Notes: generated by a model not told the origin, from the sequence alone. Positions 45,120 to 55,182 are shown, counted from the stretch's first letter. The stretch is DNA of 64,000 nucleotides from CAVYUC01 sp963816685 (GCA_963816685.1 CAWFMB010000026.1:78647-142646), one strand, 5' to 3'. Made by a program: numbers and translations.

Positions 45120-46067
45120 ATGGCATTTACTGCATTCCGTGGAATGAAACCATTTTCGCAACTGATGTTTTCAGCATTCGTAATTTTGGTTAGTTTTCTG
45201 GCCTTTCTGGTGGTTTCTTTAATAATTGCAATTCCACTGTTTAATCTTGAGTCAGTTTTAAGTCTGCCGACAATAAATGATTTAAATAACCCGGAAAGTA
45301 TCCGGCTGATGAAATATTTTCAGGTGGTGCAATCCATTGGGCTGTTTATTGTCCCTCCATTTGTAATAGGCTGGCTGTTTCATGGAAAATCATCTGATTA
45401 CTTACACCTTAATAAACCAGTAAATGGTTCTTCTTTATTACTGATCCTTCTTCTAACATTTGCAGCTGCACCTTTTATTAATTTTATCGGCGAATTAAAT
45501 ATGAGAATGGTTTTACCTGAATGGCTTTCAGGAGTTGAACAGTGGATGCAGGATGCCGAAGAAAAAGCAGCAGAAATTACCGAAGCTTTTTTAAAAGTTG
45601 AAAATATTGGAGGACTTGCATTTAACCTTTTCATGATCGCCTTACTTCCGGCCATTGGAGAAGAATTGTTGTTTCGTGGTGTAATCCAGCGCATTTTTAC
45701 CCGCATGACCAAAAGTCATCACTGGGGAATCTGGATTTCTGCAATTCTTTTCAGTTCGCTGCACCTGCAGTTTTACGGTTTTATTCCACGATTGCTGCTT
45801 GGAGTGCTGTTTGGATACCTGCTGGTTTGGAGTGGTTCATTGTGGCTTCCAATAGTTGGCCATTTCCTCAATAACACATTCGCCGTACTGGCTATGTTTC
45901 TAATCGATAAAAAAATACTTAGTCCCGATATAGAGAAATATGGCGCTGATTCCGATAGCTTTTACATGGCAGGAATAAGCCTTCTCCTGGTGCTGGTTTT
46001 CCTTTTCCTGGTTAAAAAAGAAAACCGAGGAAATCAACTTCAGTTAAATAGTCCGGACAAGCAGTAA
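45120..46067 (+). CDS. CPBP-family intramembrane metalloprotease
   Basis: A 315-residue membrane protein with about eight helices and the Abi/CPBP (Rce1-like) motifs: E181-E182-xxx-R186 (GEELLFRGVIQRIF), H215 in FSSLHLQFYG, and HFLNN near residue 249. Homologues cleave CAAX peptides or process bacteriocins; in bacteria most targets are unknown. It is not next to any bacteriocin gene here. Convergent with the unknown secreted protein, 33 bases apart. Confidence 0.9.
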   Translation: MAFTAFRGMKPFSQLMFSAFVILVSFLAFLVVSLIIAIPLFNLESVLSLPTINDLNNPESIRLMKYFQVVQSIGLFIVPPFVIGWLFHGKSSDYLHLNKPVNGSSLLLILLLTFAAAPFINFIGELNMRMVLPEWLSGVEQWMQDAEEKAAEITEAFLKVENIGGLAFNLFMIALLPAIGEELLFRGVIQRIFTRMTKSHHWGIWISAILFSSLHLQFYGFIPRLLLGVLFGYLLVWSGSLWLPIVGHFLNNTFAVLAMFLIDKKILSPDIEKYGADSDSFYMAGISLLLVLVFLFLVKKENRGNQLQLNSPDKQ

Positions 46068-46100
46068 CCTTAATCGCAATTAAGCAGCACCGGTAATATT

Positions 46101-47975
46101 TTAAAATTTAAACGCTTTAAAAGAATGTGGTTGCAGCGTCACTTCAAACACCGTAAAATCTTTTCCAAACTTCCGGTTTCTAAACACAGGTGCTTTCCTG
46201 GATTGCCCTGAAAGGTTCTCACCGGAGGCAACATCTGTTATTTGATTCATTTCAGGATTCAGCAATATTTTTACTGTAACTGCTTTGTCTAGAAAAGATT
46301 CCACAACAAACGAATTGTTGTCGTAAACCATCAAACTCACTTCGCCTGGTCCTTCTATCTGAACATCAAGGTTTCCTGCTACAGTTTGCCGCAATTGATT
46401 TAAAACGTTATCAGGTAAAATATATAAATCGATAAAATTATCAGGAATTGTCCACACATAAAATTTTCCCTTTGAATAATCGGCAGAATGCAGTACCGGC
46501 CAGCCGTTGGTATCATCGCGCGCTGAAATAACTTCCCATGAATCGTTGGTCAGGTAATTCATCTGCGGAATCAGAATTTCTTTTTCTATTTTAACCGAAG
46601 GTCCCCTGCCGGCAGTAAATTCCTTTACATTTGCTTTCCGATCAGTTACACGTAATTCTACAATGTCCTCAATTCCCTTTCCTTCCATTGCTTTATAAAA
46701 TCCGGAAGTTACAACTACACTTCCGCCACTCTTCAATTGCTTTTCAATTTTATCAACAATCTGCGGATCGAACGATGCAGTTTGGGTGAGCAAAACCACC
46801 GGTTCATTTTCAGGAAACTCAGGAACCATTTCGATGGGAATACCAATCATACCAAAATAATTCTGCAAAAAATCCTCGCCAACCGAATGGAAGGGTTTGT
46901 AACTTTTTACACCCACCGGTTTTCCGAGGGCGCCCAAAACATTGTCTACAATTTCGAGTGAATAACCGGCTGCCCTTGCCATTGTTACCGGTTGAAAGGT
47001 GCTGCCGTCCTCCAGCTTAACGGGTTTCATCATTTCATCAAAATCAAAAAGTGAACCACTCCCCTGCCACTCTGCACGAAGGTTTTGACGCAACGGATAT
47101 CTCATCTGACGGATATCAAAAAGTGTAATTTCGGGTGCTTTGGCAAATAATGTCATCCAGAGTTGTTCTGCATAACGATCCATGTAAGTTAATCCGCCGG
47201 TATCTACCCAACCGCCACGGTTTTCACCCGGTTTAAGGTTTTCGAAATATCTGAAAACTTCATAGCTAAGATATTGCTGTAAATGCTGATTAGACGAGCG
47301 GTCACGGGTTTCGGTGCCGGTATAAAGCCCATCGAATAATTTCGGTTCGGCCTCAAGATTAAATCCCAATCCCTGGAAATGTTCATACCAGTTTGGGTAT
47401 TTAATGACTACTTCCACATTTGGATTGATTGCTTTTGAAGGTTTAATGACCAAATCAACCGCCGCATTCTTCATCAGTTCCAGCCGGTAATCTGTCCAGC
47501 TTTTATCACCTTTTGCCTCGATACATAAATCGCATTTGCAACTGGTAAAGAAAAAATCATCAAGAATAAATTCATTGAAATGTTTGGCAGTATGTTCTGC
47601 AATTTCCTTTACCTTTTGCCTGTTCTCAGGATTGGTGTAACAGAACGTTTGGAAATTGTTGCTTTCGTCGATAGTATAGGTAATTCCACCAGCCACTTTT
47701 ACACCATGATCCTGAAAAAACGTTTTGGCCTGCTCCAGCGTTGCATCATCAACAATTAATAAATCGCGATGGGTTTCGAGGTAGATTTTGTCCACATGTA
47801 CCTGTTTTGAGAGGGTATCCCATACAGAATTCAACCAGTTGGGATCGCTCATTTTCTCCACTTCATAAGCGCGGCAATAAACAGCAACATTAAAATTTTT
47901 GTAGCGCTGCGCAGAGACTGACAAACAGAAAGTAACGAATAGAAGAAAGAATAAAATCGATTTTATTGTTTTCAT
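46101..47975 (-). CDS. Secreted protein of unknown function, TIM-barrel-like, in GH neighbourhood
   Basis: A 624-residue periplasmic or secreted protein (signal peptide about 1-22, ending VSAQ). The first 320 residues show alternating strands and helices with acidic clusters (VDKIYLETHRDLL, FILDDFFFTSC), consistent with a glycoside hydrolase-like barrel; a CKCDLC cysteine motif lies near residue 147. Residues about 330-500 resemble a Rossmann/beta-galactosidase middle fold (EPVVLLTQTASFDPQIVDK), and the last 120 form beta sandwiches. I cannot assign a family. It lies 107 bases downstream of a GH31 gene on the same strand. Confidence 0.7.
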   Translation of the reverse strand: MKTIKSILFFLLFVTFCLSVSAQRYKNFNVAVYCRAYEVEKMSDPNWLNSVWDTLSKQVHVDKIYLETHRDLLIVDDATLEQAKTFFQDHGVKVAGGITYTIDESNNFQTFCYTNPENRQKVKEIAEHTAKHFNEFILDDFFFTSCKCDLCIEAKGDKSWTDYRLELMKNAAVDLVIKPSKAINPNVEVVIKYPNWYEHFQGLGFNLEAEPKLFDGLYTGTETRDRSSNQHLQQYLSYEVFRYFENLKPGENRGGWVDTGGLTYMDRYAEQLWMTLFAKAPEITLFDIRQMRYPLRQNLRAEWQGSGSLFDFDEMMKPVKLEDGSTFQPVTMARAAGYSLEIVDNVLGALGKPVGVKSYKPFHSVGEDFLQNYFGMIGIPIEMVPEFPENEPVVLLTQTASFDPQIVDKIEKQLKSGGSVVVTSGFYKAMEGKGIEDIVELRVTDRKANVKEFTAGRGPSVKIEKEILIPQMNYLTNDSWEVISARDDTNGWPVLHSADYSKGKFYVWTIPDNFIDLYILPDNVLNQLRQTVAGNLDVQIEGPGEVSLMVYDNNSFVVESFLDKAVTVKILLNPEMNQITDVASGENLSGQSRKAPVFRNRKFGKDFTVFEVTLQPHSFKAFKF

Positions 47976-48033
47976 CGTTGAGAAAGTTTAGTTGGTAATT
48001 CAAAATCGCAACAAGTTATGTCTTTTCAGGCAT

Positions 48034-48079
48034 AGTCGAAAAATCCTGTACAGATTCTTCGACTACGCTCAGAATGACA
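48034..48079. repeat. Bacteroidota palindromic spacer repeat (GATTCTTCGACTACGCTCAG type)
   Basis: AGTCGAAAAATC (48034-48045) pairs with GATTCTTCGACT (48053-48064), 11 of 12, followed by ACGCTCAGAATGAC. The motif GTCATTCTGAGCGTAGTCG is one I recall as a dispersed short repeat in many Bacteroidota genomes. It sits just after the GH31 stop and may act in message 3' ends. Confidence 0.6.
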
Positions 48080-48082
48080 AAA

Positions 48083-50470
48083 TTAATCCACTTTAAATTT
48101 CACACCTTCATCTTTTAACGGATTGCTTTTGAGCTTGAATGAATTCCCTGACTTGTCAAGCGAAACTTCCACCAGTTTCTGGTCAGAAGGCAAACAAACA
48201 TATCCCTTGACCGATTTTGCATCGGCGGCATACGTTTTCAGTTCAATATTTGACCAATCCATGTCTTTTGTTGATTGCGCCAGTTTGATATGCGGGATTA
48301 CCGCACCGTCACGTACAAGTACAACCACCGGAATTTTGCCGGCTTCAATATGATGCCACCCTTCGTTGTACACTTTGCCAGTCTGGTAATCAATCCATTT
48401 TCCATCAGGCAGGTAAACATCACGACTGTTTACACTTTCAAACAAAGGCGCCACCAGCATATCACTTCCAAAAAGGTACTCATCGTCAATCAGCCATGAA
48501 CCCGCATCGTGCGGATATTCCACAAACAAAGCACGCATCATTGGCAAGCCGTTTTCGCTTGAATGTTTTGCCTGCGCATAAATGTACGGCATCAATTGGT
48601 AGCGCATGTTGTCGGCAAGCCGGAATGCATCATTGAAACTTTCATTGTATTCCCAGGGTTCTTTTGGCGGCGCTCCATGTGTACGTGAGTGCGATGCTAA
48701 TAATCCAAACGGTAACCAGCGGCGGTAAATATCCTCAGGCGTGCGCTGAACAAATCCACCAATATCGTGACTCCAGAAAGTAAATCCCGATAATCCGATG
48801 GACAAACCGGCACGCAAAGTTGCAGCCATTGCAGTATTTGTATTTGCAGCATCGCCGCCCCAGTGCAGGGGATAACGCTGACTTCCGGCCCAGGTCGAAC
48901 GGGCCCAGATGATGTTGTTGCCGGTTACCTCTTTTGTAATATCGGCCACTGCCTTATTGTAACGCAACGGGTAAAGATTGTGCTCGTAAAAACCGGTACG
49001 GCCAGATGCATACAATCCGTTTGCCGGTGCAGCTTCGCCAAAATCAACTTTTATTGCACCAACGCCAAGATCAAGTAAGCCTTTAATTTTACCCTGGTAC
49101 CATTCTATTGTATTCGGATTCGAAAAATCAAGCACTGCATCCTCATAAGGCACATTTCCTTTTTCATTTTTAACAAACAGCCCCTTTTTAATGATTTCAG
49201 GAAACAAATCGTTTTTCGGAACAAAATAAGGCAACTGCCACAAGCTCACTTTGAAGCCCATTTCGTCCAAATCGCTGATCATATCTTTTGGATCGTTAAA
49301 ACGAGAAGGTGCAAATTTATAATCACTGCGCCAGTCGGTTTCAAACCAGCCGGTATCGAAATGAATGACATCTGAAGGTATTTTGTTTTCACGTAATTCT
49401 GCAGCAACTCTTCTTCCGTCTTCTTCAGAAAAATAGGTAATGCGGCTCATCCACAATCCAAACGACCAGAGGGGCGGCATGGCAGCTTTCCCTGTAAGGT
49501 CGGTGTATTCATCCAGAATTTCTTTGGGTTCACCCAGGAAAACAAACAAATCAAGTGCTTCATCTCCAATCATCAGCGACATTACACCATCGAAATATTT
49601 TCCAAAATCGCAGGTAATTGGCGTAGAGGTATGCATAAACATTCCGTAACCCCGGCTGCTCATAAAAAACGGAATGGGTTTGTACATGGTTTCATTTTGT
49701 ACACCGTTGGCATCATCAGTCCAAAGGACCACTTTTTGTCCACGCTTATTGAATCCCTTAAATGTTTCTCCCAAGCCATAAATTTTTTCTCCCGGAGATA
49801 AGGTGAAAACTGCGTCCATACTGCGCGAGTAGTCCGAAGAACGGCGGACATACGAAAATGGATGAACCGGAGTAAATGTGCCGCTGTTATCGGCAGCATG
49901 ATTGGTTTGGGTCAGCAGTTTTCCATTTGCATCATAAAATTCCACATGCCACGGAAAGGTGTGCAGAATGACCGAACCATATTCACTGGTGTACTTATGA
50001 CCACCATCAATTTTGGTATATTTCCATGAATTATCTTTTGGTGCAAAACCATTTACTAGCATCAGTGACTTTTCCTCAGGACCAACTTCAAACCCTGATT
50101 TCATGCGGATACGCACTGTTTTCGGTGATACAAATTCAAGAAAAAACGGAAGCTTCGGATTTGCTTCGTACTCCACTCCCGGGAATTCATTACCTTCAAC
50201 CGGTTTCAATCCTGCAAGCATATTGTTGAATGCCTGCCGGGTTGTGTAAGCATTTCGCTGCCATTTTACCACACCTTGACCAGTTTCCGGATTAAACGAA
50301 GTAAGGCTGTCAGCTAAAAAATAGGTATTCGAAAAATTCCTGAAATCTTCACTGATATCAATGGGTTCATTTAACAGTTTTTGATTTGGCGCACCGGAAG
50401 TCTGCGGCAGCTGAGCAACTGCTTCTCCGGCTAACCAGAAAAACAAAATGACTAAAATTAAATTTTTCAT
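48083..50470 (-). CDS. GH31 alpha-xylosidase/alpha-glucosidase
   Basis: A 795-residue exported glycoside hydrolase (signal peptide about 1-20). The GH31 barrel has the nucleophile D476 in AIKVDFGEA and the acid/base D540 in HWGGDA. The sequence IKVDFGE and the motif FDTGWFETDW are closer to YicI-type alpha-xylosidases than to alpha-glucosidases, so release of xylose from xyloglucan-like or related glycans is a reasonable inference. An N-terminal beta-sandwich (about 100-240) and a C-terminal domain flank the barrel. In line with the GH2 gene 350 bases upstream. Confidence 0.92.
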   Translation of the reverse strand: MKNLILVILFFWLAGEAVAQLPQTSGAPNQKLLNEPIDISEDFRNFSNTYFLADSLTSFNPETGQGVVKWQRNAYTTRQAFNNMLAGLKPVEGNEFPGVEYEANPKLPFFLEFVSPKTVRIRMKSGFEVGPEEKSLMLVNGFAPKDNSWKYTKIDGGHKYTSEYGSVILHTFPWHVEFYDANGKLLTQTNHAADNSGTFTPVHPFSYVRRSSDYSRSMDAVFTLSPGEKIYGLGETFKGFNKRGQKVVLWTDDANGVQNETMYKPIPFFMSSRGYGMFMHTSTPITCDFGKYFDGVMSLMIGDEALDLFVFLGEPKEILDEYTDLTGKAAMPPLWSFGLWMSRITYFSEEDGRRVAAELRENKIPSDVIHFDTGWFETDWRSDYKFAPSRFNDPKDMISDLDEMGFKVSLWQLPYFVPKNDLFPEIIKKGLFVKNEKGNVPYEDAVLDFSNPNTIEWYQGKIKGLLDLGVGAIKVDFGEAAPANGLYASGRTGFYEHNLYPLRYNKAVADITKEVTGNNIIWARSTWAGSQRYPLHWGGDAANTNTAMAATLRAGLSIGLSGFTFWSHDIGGFVQRTPEDIYRRWLPFGLLASHSRTHGAPPKEPWEYNESFNDAFRLADNMRYQLMPYIYAQAKHSSENGLPMMRALFVEYPHDAGSWLIDDEYLFGSDMLVAPLFESVNSRDVYLPDGKWIDYQTGKVYNEGWHHIEAGKIPVVVLVRDGAVIPHIKLAQSTKDMDWSNIELKTYAADAKSVKGYVCLPSDQKLVEVSLDKSGNSFKLKSNPLKDEGVKFKVD

Positions 50471-50820
50471 CTGTACAAATTTTAAAAGTTTCTAATTAAC
50501 TGTCGGTTAAACTTTATTTCTTTCAACCACTTTCTCACCCGATGCCTGCCTGACCATCGGGCAGGGAACTCACATGTAACTTATTCATCGATATTTGTGT
50601 TTATCTGCAAACATGTTCGTTTCATGATTAAATATTTATGTTTTAATACGTTGATGTTGTTTATTCATTCACAAAACCTGACATTTCAATAAAGAAGGAG
50701 AGATCTTTTATCAATTAAAGAGATTTCTCATTCGTGCCTCATCCGTAATGACAGATTTGGGAACCGCACTTTCCAAATCCGTTGTTGAAAAGTTGCAGTT
50801 GGAAACTCCAGATCCCATGT
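50471..50820. other. 350-base spacer between GH2 and GH31 genes
   Basis: Contains a palindrome near 50537-50565: CCCGATG and CATCGGG flank CCTGCCTGAC, and CCTGCC/GGCAGG can pair in an alternative fold. This resembles a common dispersed Bacteroidota repeat. The rest (50570-50820) shows no open frame or other signal I can support. Confidence 0.5.
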
Positions 50821-53334
50821 TTAGTTCATTTCAATTTCGGTGGTTCCCTTTTCAAGCCCCTGAGCAGAAGCTGTTAAAACAGCTTTTCCTGTATTTTCTC
50901 CTGCCTGCACCACAACAAGGCATTTCCCGTTAAACAATTTGATGGTGGTGCCCTTCATTGATTCGTGACTTACCGGATTTCCGTTGTCAACCCCTACGAT
51001 TTTTGCATCCCCTTCCACAGAAAACTGAATTTGATTTCCTGCATTCGGAACAGGTATTCCATTTTCATCAAGCAATTCAATGGTAATAAACGATAAATCT
51101 TCACCACCGGCAGAAATATTGCTGCGATCGGCAGTAGCTTTTAATTGCGCCGGTTTACCGGCAGTTTTTATTTCCTCTTCCAAAACAATTTTACCATCGG
51201 TTTTGGAAACTGCTTTTAAAGTTCCCGGTTCAAAGGGGACCTGCCAAACAATATGCAAATCATCGCCAACCTTGCTTTTTGTCCCAAGTGATTTTCCGTT
51301 GAGAAAAAGCTCCACTTCATCGGCATTTGTATATGCCCAGACATCAACTAACTGCTGTGGCTCCCAGTTCCAGTGCGGAAAGATGTGCAGCACATCTTTA
51401 TTCGTCCACTCACTTTGATACATGTAATAAATATCCTTTGGGAAACCGGCCAAATCTATAATTCCAAAATAGGAACTGCGCGACGGCCACCAGTATGGAG
51501 TCGGTTCACCTAAATAATCGAATCCGGTCCAGATATAAGTTCCTGCAATGTGGTCGTATTTTTTTACAATCTTCCAACTCTCTTCATGAGTCGAACCCCA
51601 TGGAACATGGCAGTTGTCGTAAGACGAACATTGCTGCTCCGGATTCCCGAATGGTTTTCCTTTCGAAGGGTAACTGTCAGGCCAGATAAACATGCTGTCG
51701 GAAGGCATCTGGTAAAAACCACGCGTCATTAAACCGGAAGTTGATTCAGATACTATTAATTTTTTACCCGGAAATGATTCATGAAAATTCGCAAAATTAT
51801 CCTGATGATAGTTAAAACCATAAATATCGAGTGCCCCCGACTTGAATAAATTGTTCCATGGATTAACTTCATTACATCCGGCAGTTACCGGACGGGTTGG
51901 GTCAAGGGTTTTAACTATGTTGGCCAACTTTGTAGTCAGCAATGAATTGACCGACATTTCGCCCGAATTGATAACACTTTCATCTACATTTTTATCGAAA
52001 TTCAGCAGAAAATTTGCTTCCTGAATATCCAGTGTATCTGCTCCTACATGATCCCACTGTTCCAAAACCTCATTTCCTATGCTCCACATCATTACTGACG
52101 GATGGTTCCGGTCGCGCAAAATATGGTCAGTCAAATCGCGTTCATGCCATTCCGGAAAATAGCGGGAATAGTCGAATGGTGTTTTCTTTTTCCTCCACAT
52201 ATCAAAAGTTTCATCCTGTACTACAAATCCCATCCTGTCGCACAAATCGAGCAATTCGGGTGCCGGTGGATTATGCGAAGTGCGGATAGAATTGCAGCCC
52301 ATTTCCCTGAGAATTTCCAACTGACGCTCCAGGGCGCGGGTATTAATTGCAGCCCCCAGGCATCCCAAATCGTGATGCTGGCAAACCCCCAGCAATTTCA
52401 CCTTTTCCCCGTTTAATGAAAACCCTTCATTTGGGTCGAATTCAAAATAACGAATCCCAAAATTGGTTTCATACTTGTCAGTTAGTTTGCCGTCGTTGTA
52501 TACTTCAGATATTGCTTTATAAAGCACCGGATTTTCGATGCTCCACAAATCAGGTTTATTTATTTCAAGGTTTTGTGAATAAGTAATTTCTGAACCTGTA
52601 TCAATGGACTGAGCCGATTCAACTTCTGCAACCAATTTTCCATTGTTATCAAAAATCAACGTTTTAAGCGTTGCATTTACAGGACTTTCAAAACGATTCC
52701 CGACTTTTGTTTCCATCGAAACGGTTGCTTTTTCTTTACTGACTTCGGGAGTGGTAACAAATGTCCCCCAGTGATCCACAAATAATTTCCCTGTTTTTAC
52801 CAGCCATACATTCCTGTAAATTCCGGAACCCGAATACCATCGGGAATTCGGCTGTTCAGAATTATCGACTTTTACTGCAATTACATTTTCAGCACCACCA
52901 AAATTAAGGTAAGGTGTTAATTCATACCGAAACGAACTGTATCCGTAAGGGCGCATACCCAAATGATGCCCGTTCACCCAGACTTCACCCTTTTGATAAA
53001 CGCCGTCGAAATCAATGAAAATAAGTTTCTCTTTTTCTGATTCGGAAAGTTGAAACGTTTTGCGATACCAGCCAATTCCTCCGGGAAGTGCCCCGCCACC
53101 TGGTGATGCCGGATTTTCGCGACTAAATTCACCTTCAATACTCCAATCATGCGGAAGATTCAACACCCGCCAGTCCGAATCATCAAAATCAGGCGAGGAA
53201 AACTGTTCTGAATTATCCAGTATAAATTTCCATTCTTTGGTAAATTTTTGTCTGATGCGTTCCTTTTCCGAATTGTTGGTACAAGCAGTAGTCAGGAATA
53301 TTATTGTTGTAAATAAAAGAAAATATAATCTCAT
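50821..53334 (-). CDS. GH2 beta-galactosidase-type lipoprotein
   Basis: An 837-residue exported enzyme with lipobox LTTAC (C18). GH2 sandwich domain (about 30-180, with PHDWSIEGEF and GGIGWYRKTF), an Ig-like domain, then the TIM barrel with acid/base E422 in SIGNEV and nucleophile E530 in LIVSEST, followed by a DUF4982-type and a Big-like C-terminal domain. The family removes beta-linked galactose or related sugars. With the GH31 alpha-xylosidase it suggests xyloglucan or arabinogalactan side-chain removal, which is inference. No SusC/SusD pair accompanies it. Confidence 0.92.
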   Translation of the reverse strand: MRLYFLLFTTIIFLTTACTNNSEKERIRQKFTKEWKFILDNSEQFSSPDFDDSDWRVLNLPHDWSIEGEFSRENPASPGGGALPGGIGWYRKTFQLSESEKEKLIFIDFDGVYQKGEVWVNGHHLGMRPYGYSSFRYELTPYLNFGGAENVIAVKVDNSEQPNSRWYSGSGIYRNVWLVKTGKLFVDHWGTFVTTPEVSKEKATVSMETKVGNRFESPVNATLKTLIFDNNGKLVAEVESAQSIDTGSEITYSQNLEINKPDLWSIENPVLYKAISEVYNDGKLTDKYETNFGIRYFEFDPNEGFSLNGEKVKLLGVCQHHDLGCLGAAINTRALERQLEILREMGCNSIRTSHNPPAPELLDLCDRMGFVVQDETFDMWRKKKTPFDYSRYFPEWHERDLTDHILRDRNHPSVMMWSIGNEVLEQWDHVGADTLDIQEANFLLNFDKNVDESVINSGEMSVNSLLTTKLANIVKTLDPTRPVTAGCNEVNPWNNLFKSGALDIYGFNYHQDNFANFHESFPGKKLIVSESTSGLMTRGFYQMPSDSMFIWPDSYPSKGKPFGNPEQQCSSYDNCHVPWGSTHEESWKIVKKYDHIAGTYIWTGFDYLGEPTPYWWPSRSSYFGIIDLAGFPKDIYYMYQSEWTNKDVLHIFPHWNWEPQQLVDVWAYTNADEVELFLNGKSLGTKSKVGDDLHIVWQVPFEPGTLKAVSKTDGKIVLEEEIKTAGKPAQLKATADRSNISAGGEDLSFITIELLDENGIPVPNAGNQIQFSVEGDAKIVGVDNGNPVSHESMKGTTIKLFNGKCLVVVQAGENTGKAVLTASAQGLEKGTTEIEMN

Positions 53335-53460
53335 TGCAAATCGGTTTAAGTTGAATGCAAAGATAGAAAAATATACAGGTTATGATATTGTTCTTATCAC
53401 AATAAAGGGAAGGTAAAAAATCCCGATAAAAATTATCGTTTGCCGCTAATCAACTTCAAA

Positions 53461-54201
53461 TTATTCGAAATCGAATAGCAAATCTGTCTGCAAATCTCCC
53501 GATTTGAGTTTCTTCTTTTCCTTTTTCCTGAAAACATAAACCACACCATATTGCTGAGCCCGCTGTCGCCTGATTTTAGAGGGTTCTGCTCCATAATTTG
53601 CTTCAATTTCATTCCACAAGCGGCTTATGAATTCGTTGGTCGACTGGCGTAACTTCTGCATTCTTTCATATGATCGTAACGTATTTCTTTTAAGGTTTTT
53701 CTGAAAAATTGCAGCCTCATTAAAATTTTCAACATTAACTTTCACGAGTGCTATCGAAGGACTGTAAACAGGGCTGCCACCTTTTTGCATGCGTTTTTGT
53801 TCACCCGCAATTATATTGTTTCCCCATTTAAGCAAATCTTCTTCAGTATTTAATGAAGGTACATTTCCATTCATTTCTTCAAGCTGGTAAAAGGACAAAA
53901 TCTCTTCTTTCAATTCACCGCGTTGAATGGTCATATACAAAACCTGAATAAAATGCATAACGTACAACTGCGCCTTCTCAAAAATTTCCCTGTAACTTTT
54001 GTTTTTTTCTGACTGAACCTGTATATCGGCTTCATACTGTTTCAATGCATTTTCAAAAGTGGTGGAAACAACTTTAAGTTCTTCCAAAGCATGAGCTGAA
54101 AACGCAAGTCTTTTCACATCTTTATCTGAAGCGATTTTTAATGCTGCATTCATCGCACGCAACCGGGCTTTGTCGGTAGTTGGTAATCTTCTGTATGGCA
54201 T
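53461..54201 (-). CDS. Helical basic protein of unknown function
   Basis: A 246-residue protein with no signal peptide and no recognised domain. It is mostly helical: residues 1-100 hold charged helices (TTDKARLRAMNAALKIA), a hydrophobic helix LYVMHFIQVLYMTIQRG follows, and the C-terminal 90 residues are strongly basic (RRQRAQQYGVVYVFRKKEKKK). The C-terminal end LLFDFE is acidic. It could bind nucleic acid, but nothing proves this. Alone on its strand between GH2 and sdhB. Confidence 0.6.
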   Translation of the reverse strand: MPYRRLPTTDKARLRAMNAALKIASDKDVKRLAFSAHALEELKVVSTTFENALKQYEADIQVQSEKNKSYREIFEKAQLYVMHFIQVLYMTIQRGELKEEILSFYQLEEMNGNVPSLNTEEDLLKWGNNIIAGEQKRMQKGGSPVYSPSIALVKVNVENFNEAAIFQKNLKRNTLRSYERMQKLRQSTNEFISRLWNEIEANYGAEPSKIRRQRAQQYGVVYVFRKKEKKKLKSGDLQTDLLFDFE

Positions 54202-54362
54202 AATTGAAAAGTTACAGGTACGAATTTACAAAACCCCTGCGAAGTTTCCTGCTGTTCGCAAAATTAATTTTTCATTGAATCATGTGTGAATAAATTAAAA
54301 TGCACCCATTCAGTAAAATATAGTCATAAAAATTTATAGGCTTTCTGTATTCAGGGTCTTTC

Positions 54363-54398
54363 GAAAATAAAAGAACCTTCCCATCAACCGGAAAGGTT
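54363..54398 (-). terminator. Terminator of the sdh operon
   Basis: On the minus strand AACCTTTCC pairs with GGGAAGGTT (one mismatch) followed by CTTTTATTTT, 23 bases after the sdhB stop. Confidence 0.75.
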
Positions 54399-54420
54399 TA
54401 CATTTTAAATATTAAAGAAT

Positions 54421-55182
54421 TTATTGGCTTAATTTTGCTCCCAAAAATTCACGGTTCAGCCGTGCGATGTTCATCACAGAAATACTCTTGGGACATTCCA
54501 CCTCGCAGGCACGGGTATTTGTGCAGCCACCAAAGCCCATTTCATCCATCTTTGCCACCATGCTTTGTGCACGCTTTTTTGCTTCAATCTTTCCCTGTGG
54601 CAGTTTTGCCAAATGCGAAACCTTTGCTGCAACAAACAACATTGCCGATGAATTTTTGCAGGCAGCAACACAGGCGCCGCAACCAATACAAGCCGCTGCA
54701 TCCATTGATTCCTCCACATCTTCATATGAAACAGGAATAGAATTTGCATCGGGAACACCACCGGTATTTACTGAAATATAACCTCCGGCCCGTAGAATTT
54801 CCTCGAATGCTGTACGATTTACCACCAAATCCTTAATTACAGGAAAAGCAGCTGCACGCCATGGTTCTACAGTAATTGTTTCCCCATCCTTAAACCTTCG
54901 CATATGTAACTGACAGGTTGTAATTTCGGTGTCCGGTCCGTGGGCACGTCCATTAATAAACAAACTGCAGGTACCGCAAATTCCTTCGCGGCAATCATGA
55001 TCGAATGCAATTGGATCTTTTCCTTCCTCAATCAACTTGTTATTCAGGATGTCCATCATTTCAAGGAAAGAAGAACCTGTTGAAATATTTTCAATTGTAT
55101 ACGTTTCAAATCTTCCTTTTTCCGAAGCGCTGTTTTGTCTCCAGGCTTTTATGTTGAGCTTTTTAAGAATTTTATCAGCCAT
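54421..55182 (-). CDS. sdhB: Succinate dehydrogenase/fumarate reductase iron-sulfur subunit
   Basis: A 253-residue electron-transfer subunit. The N-terminal ferredoxin domain has the [2Fe-2S] cysteines in CREGICGTC and TTCQLH; the C-terminal domain has the cluster ligands in CIGCGACVAAC and CTNTRACEVECP. It passes electrons between the flavin of SdhA and the haems and quinone site of SdhC. Last gene of the sdhC-sdhA-sdhB order, but separated from sdhA by a 75-base spacer that contains a palindromic repeat. Confidence 0.96.
   Translation of the reverse strand: MADKILKKLNIKAWRQNSASEKGRFETYTIENISTGSSFLEMMDILNNKLIEEGKDPIAFDHDCREGICGTCSLFINGRAHGPDTEITTCQLHMRRFKDGETITVEPWRAAAFPVIKDLVVNRTAFEEILRAGGYISVNTGGVPDANSIPVSYEDVEESMDAAACIGCGACVAACKNSSAMLFVAAKVSHLAKLPQGKIEAKKRAQSMVAKMDEMGFGGCTNTRACEVECPKSISVMNIARLNREFLGAKLSQ

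Noticed and set aside
54435..54781. Plus-strand frames opposite sdhB
   Set aside because: They lie opposite conserved iron-sulfur motifs of sdhB and have no homology pattern.
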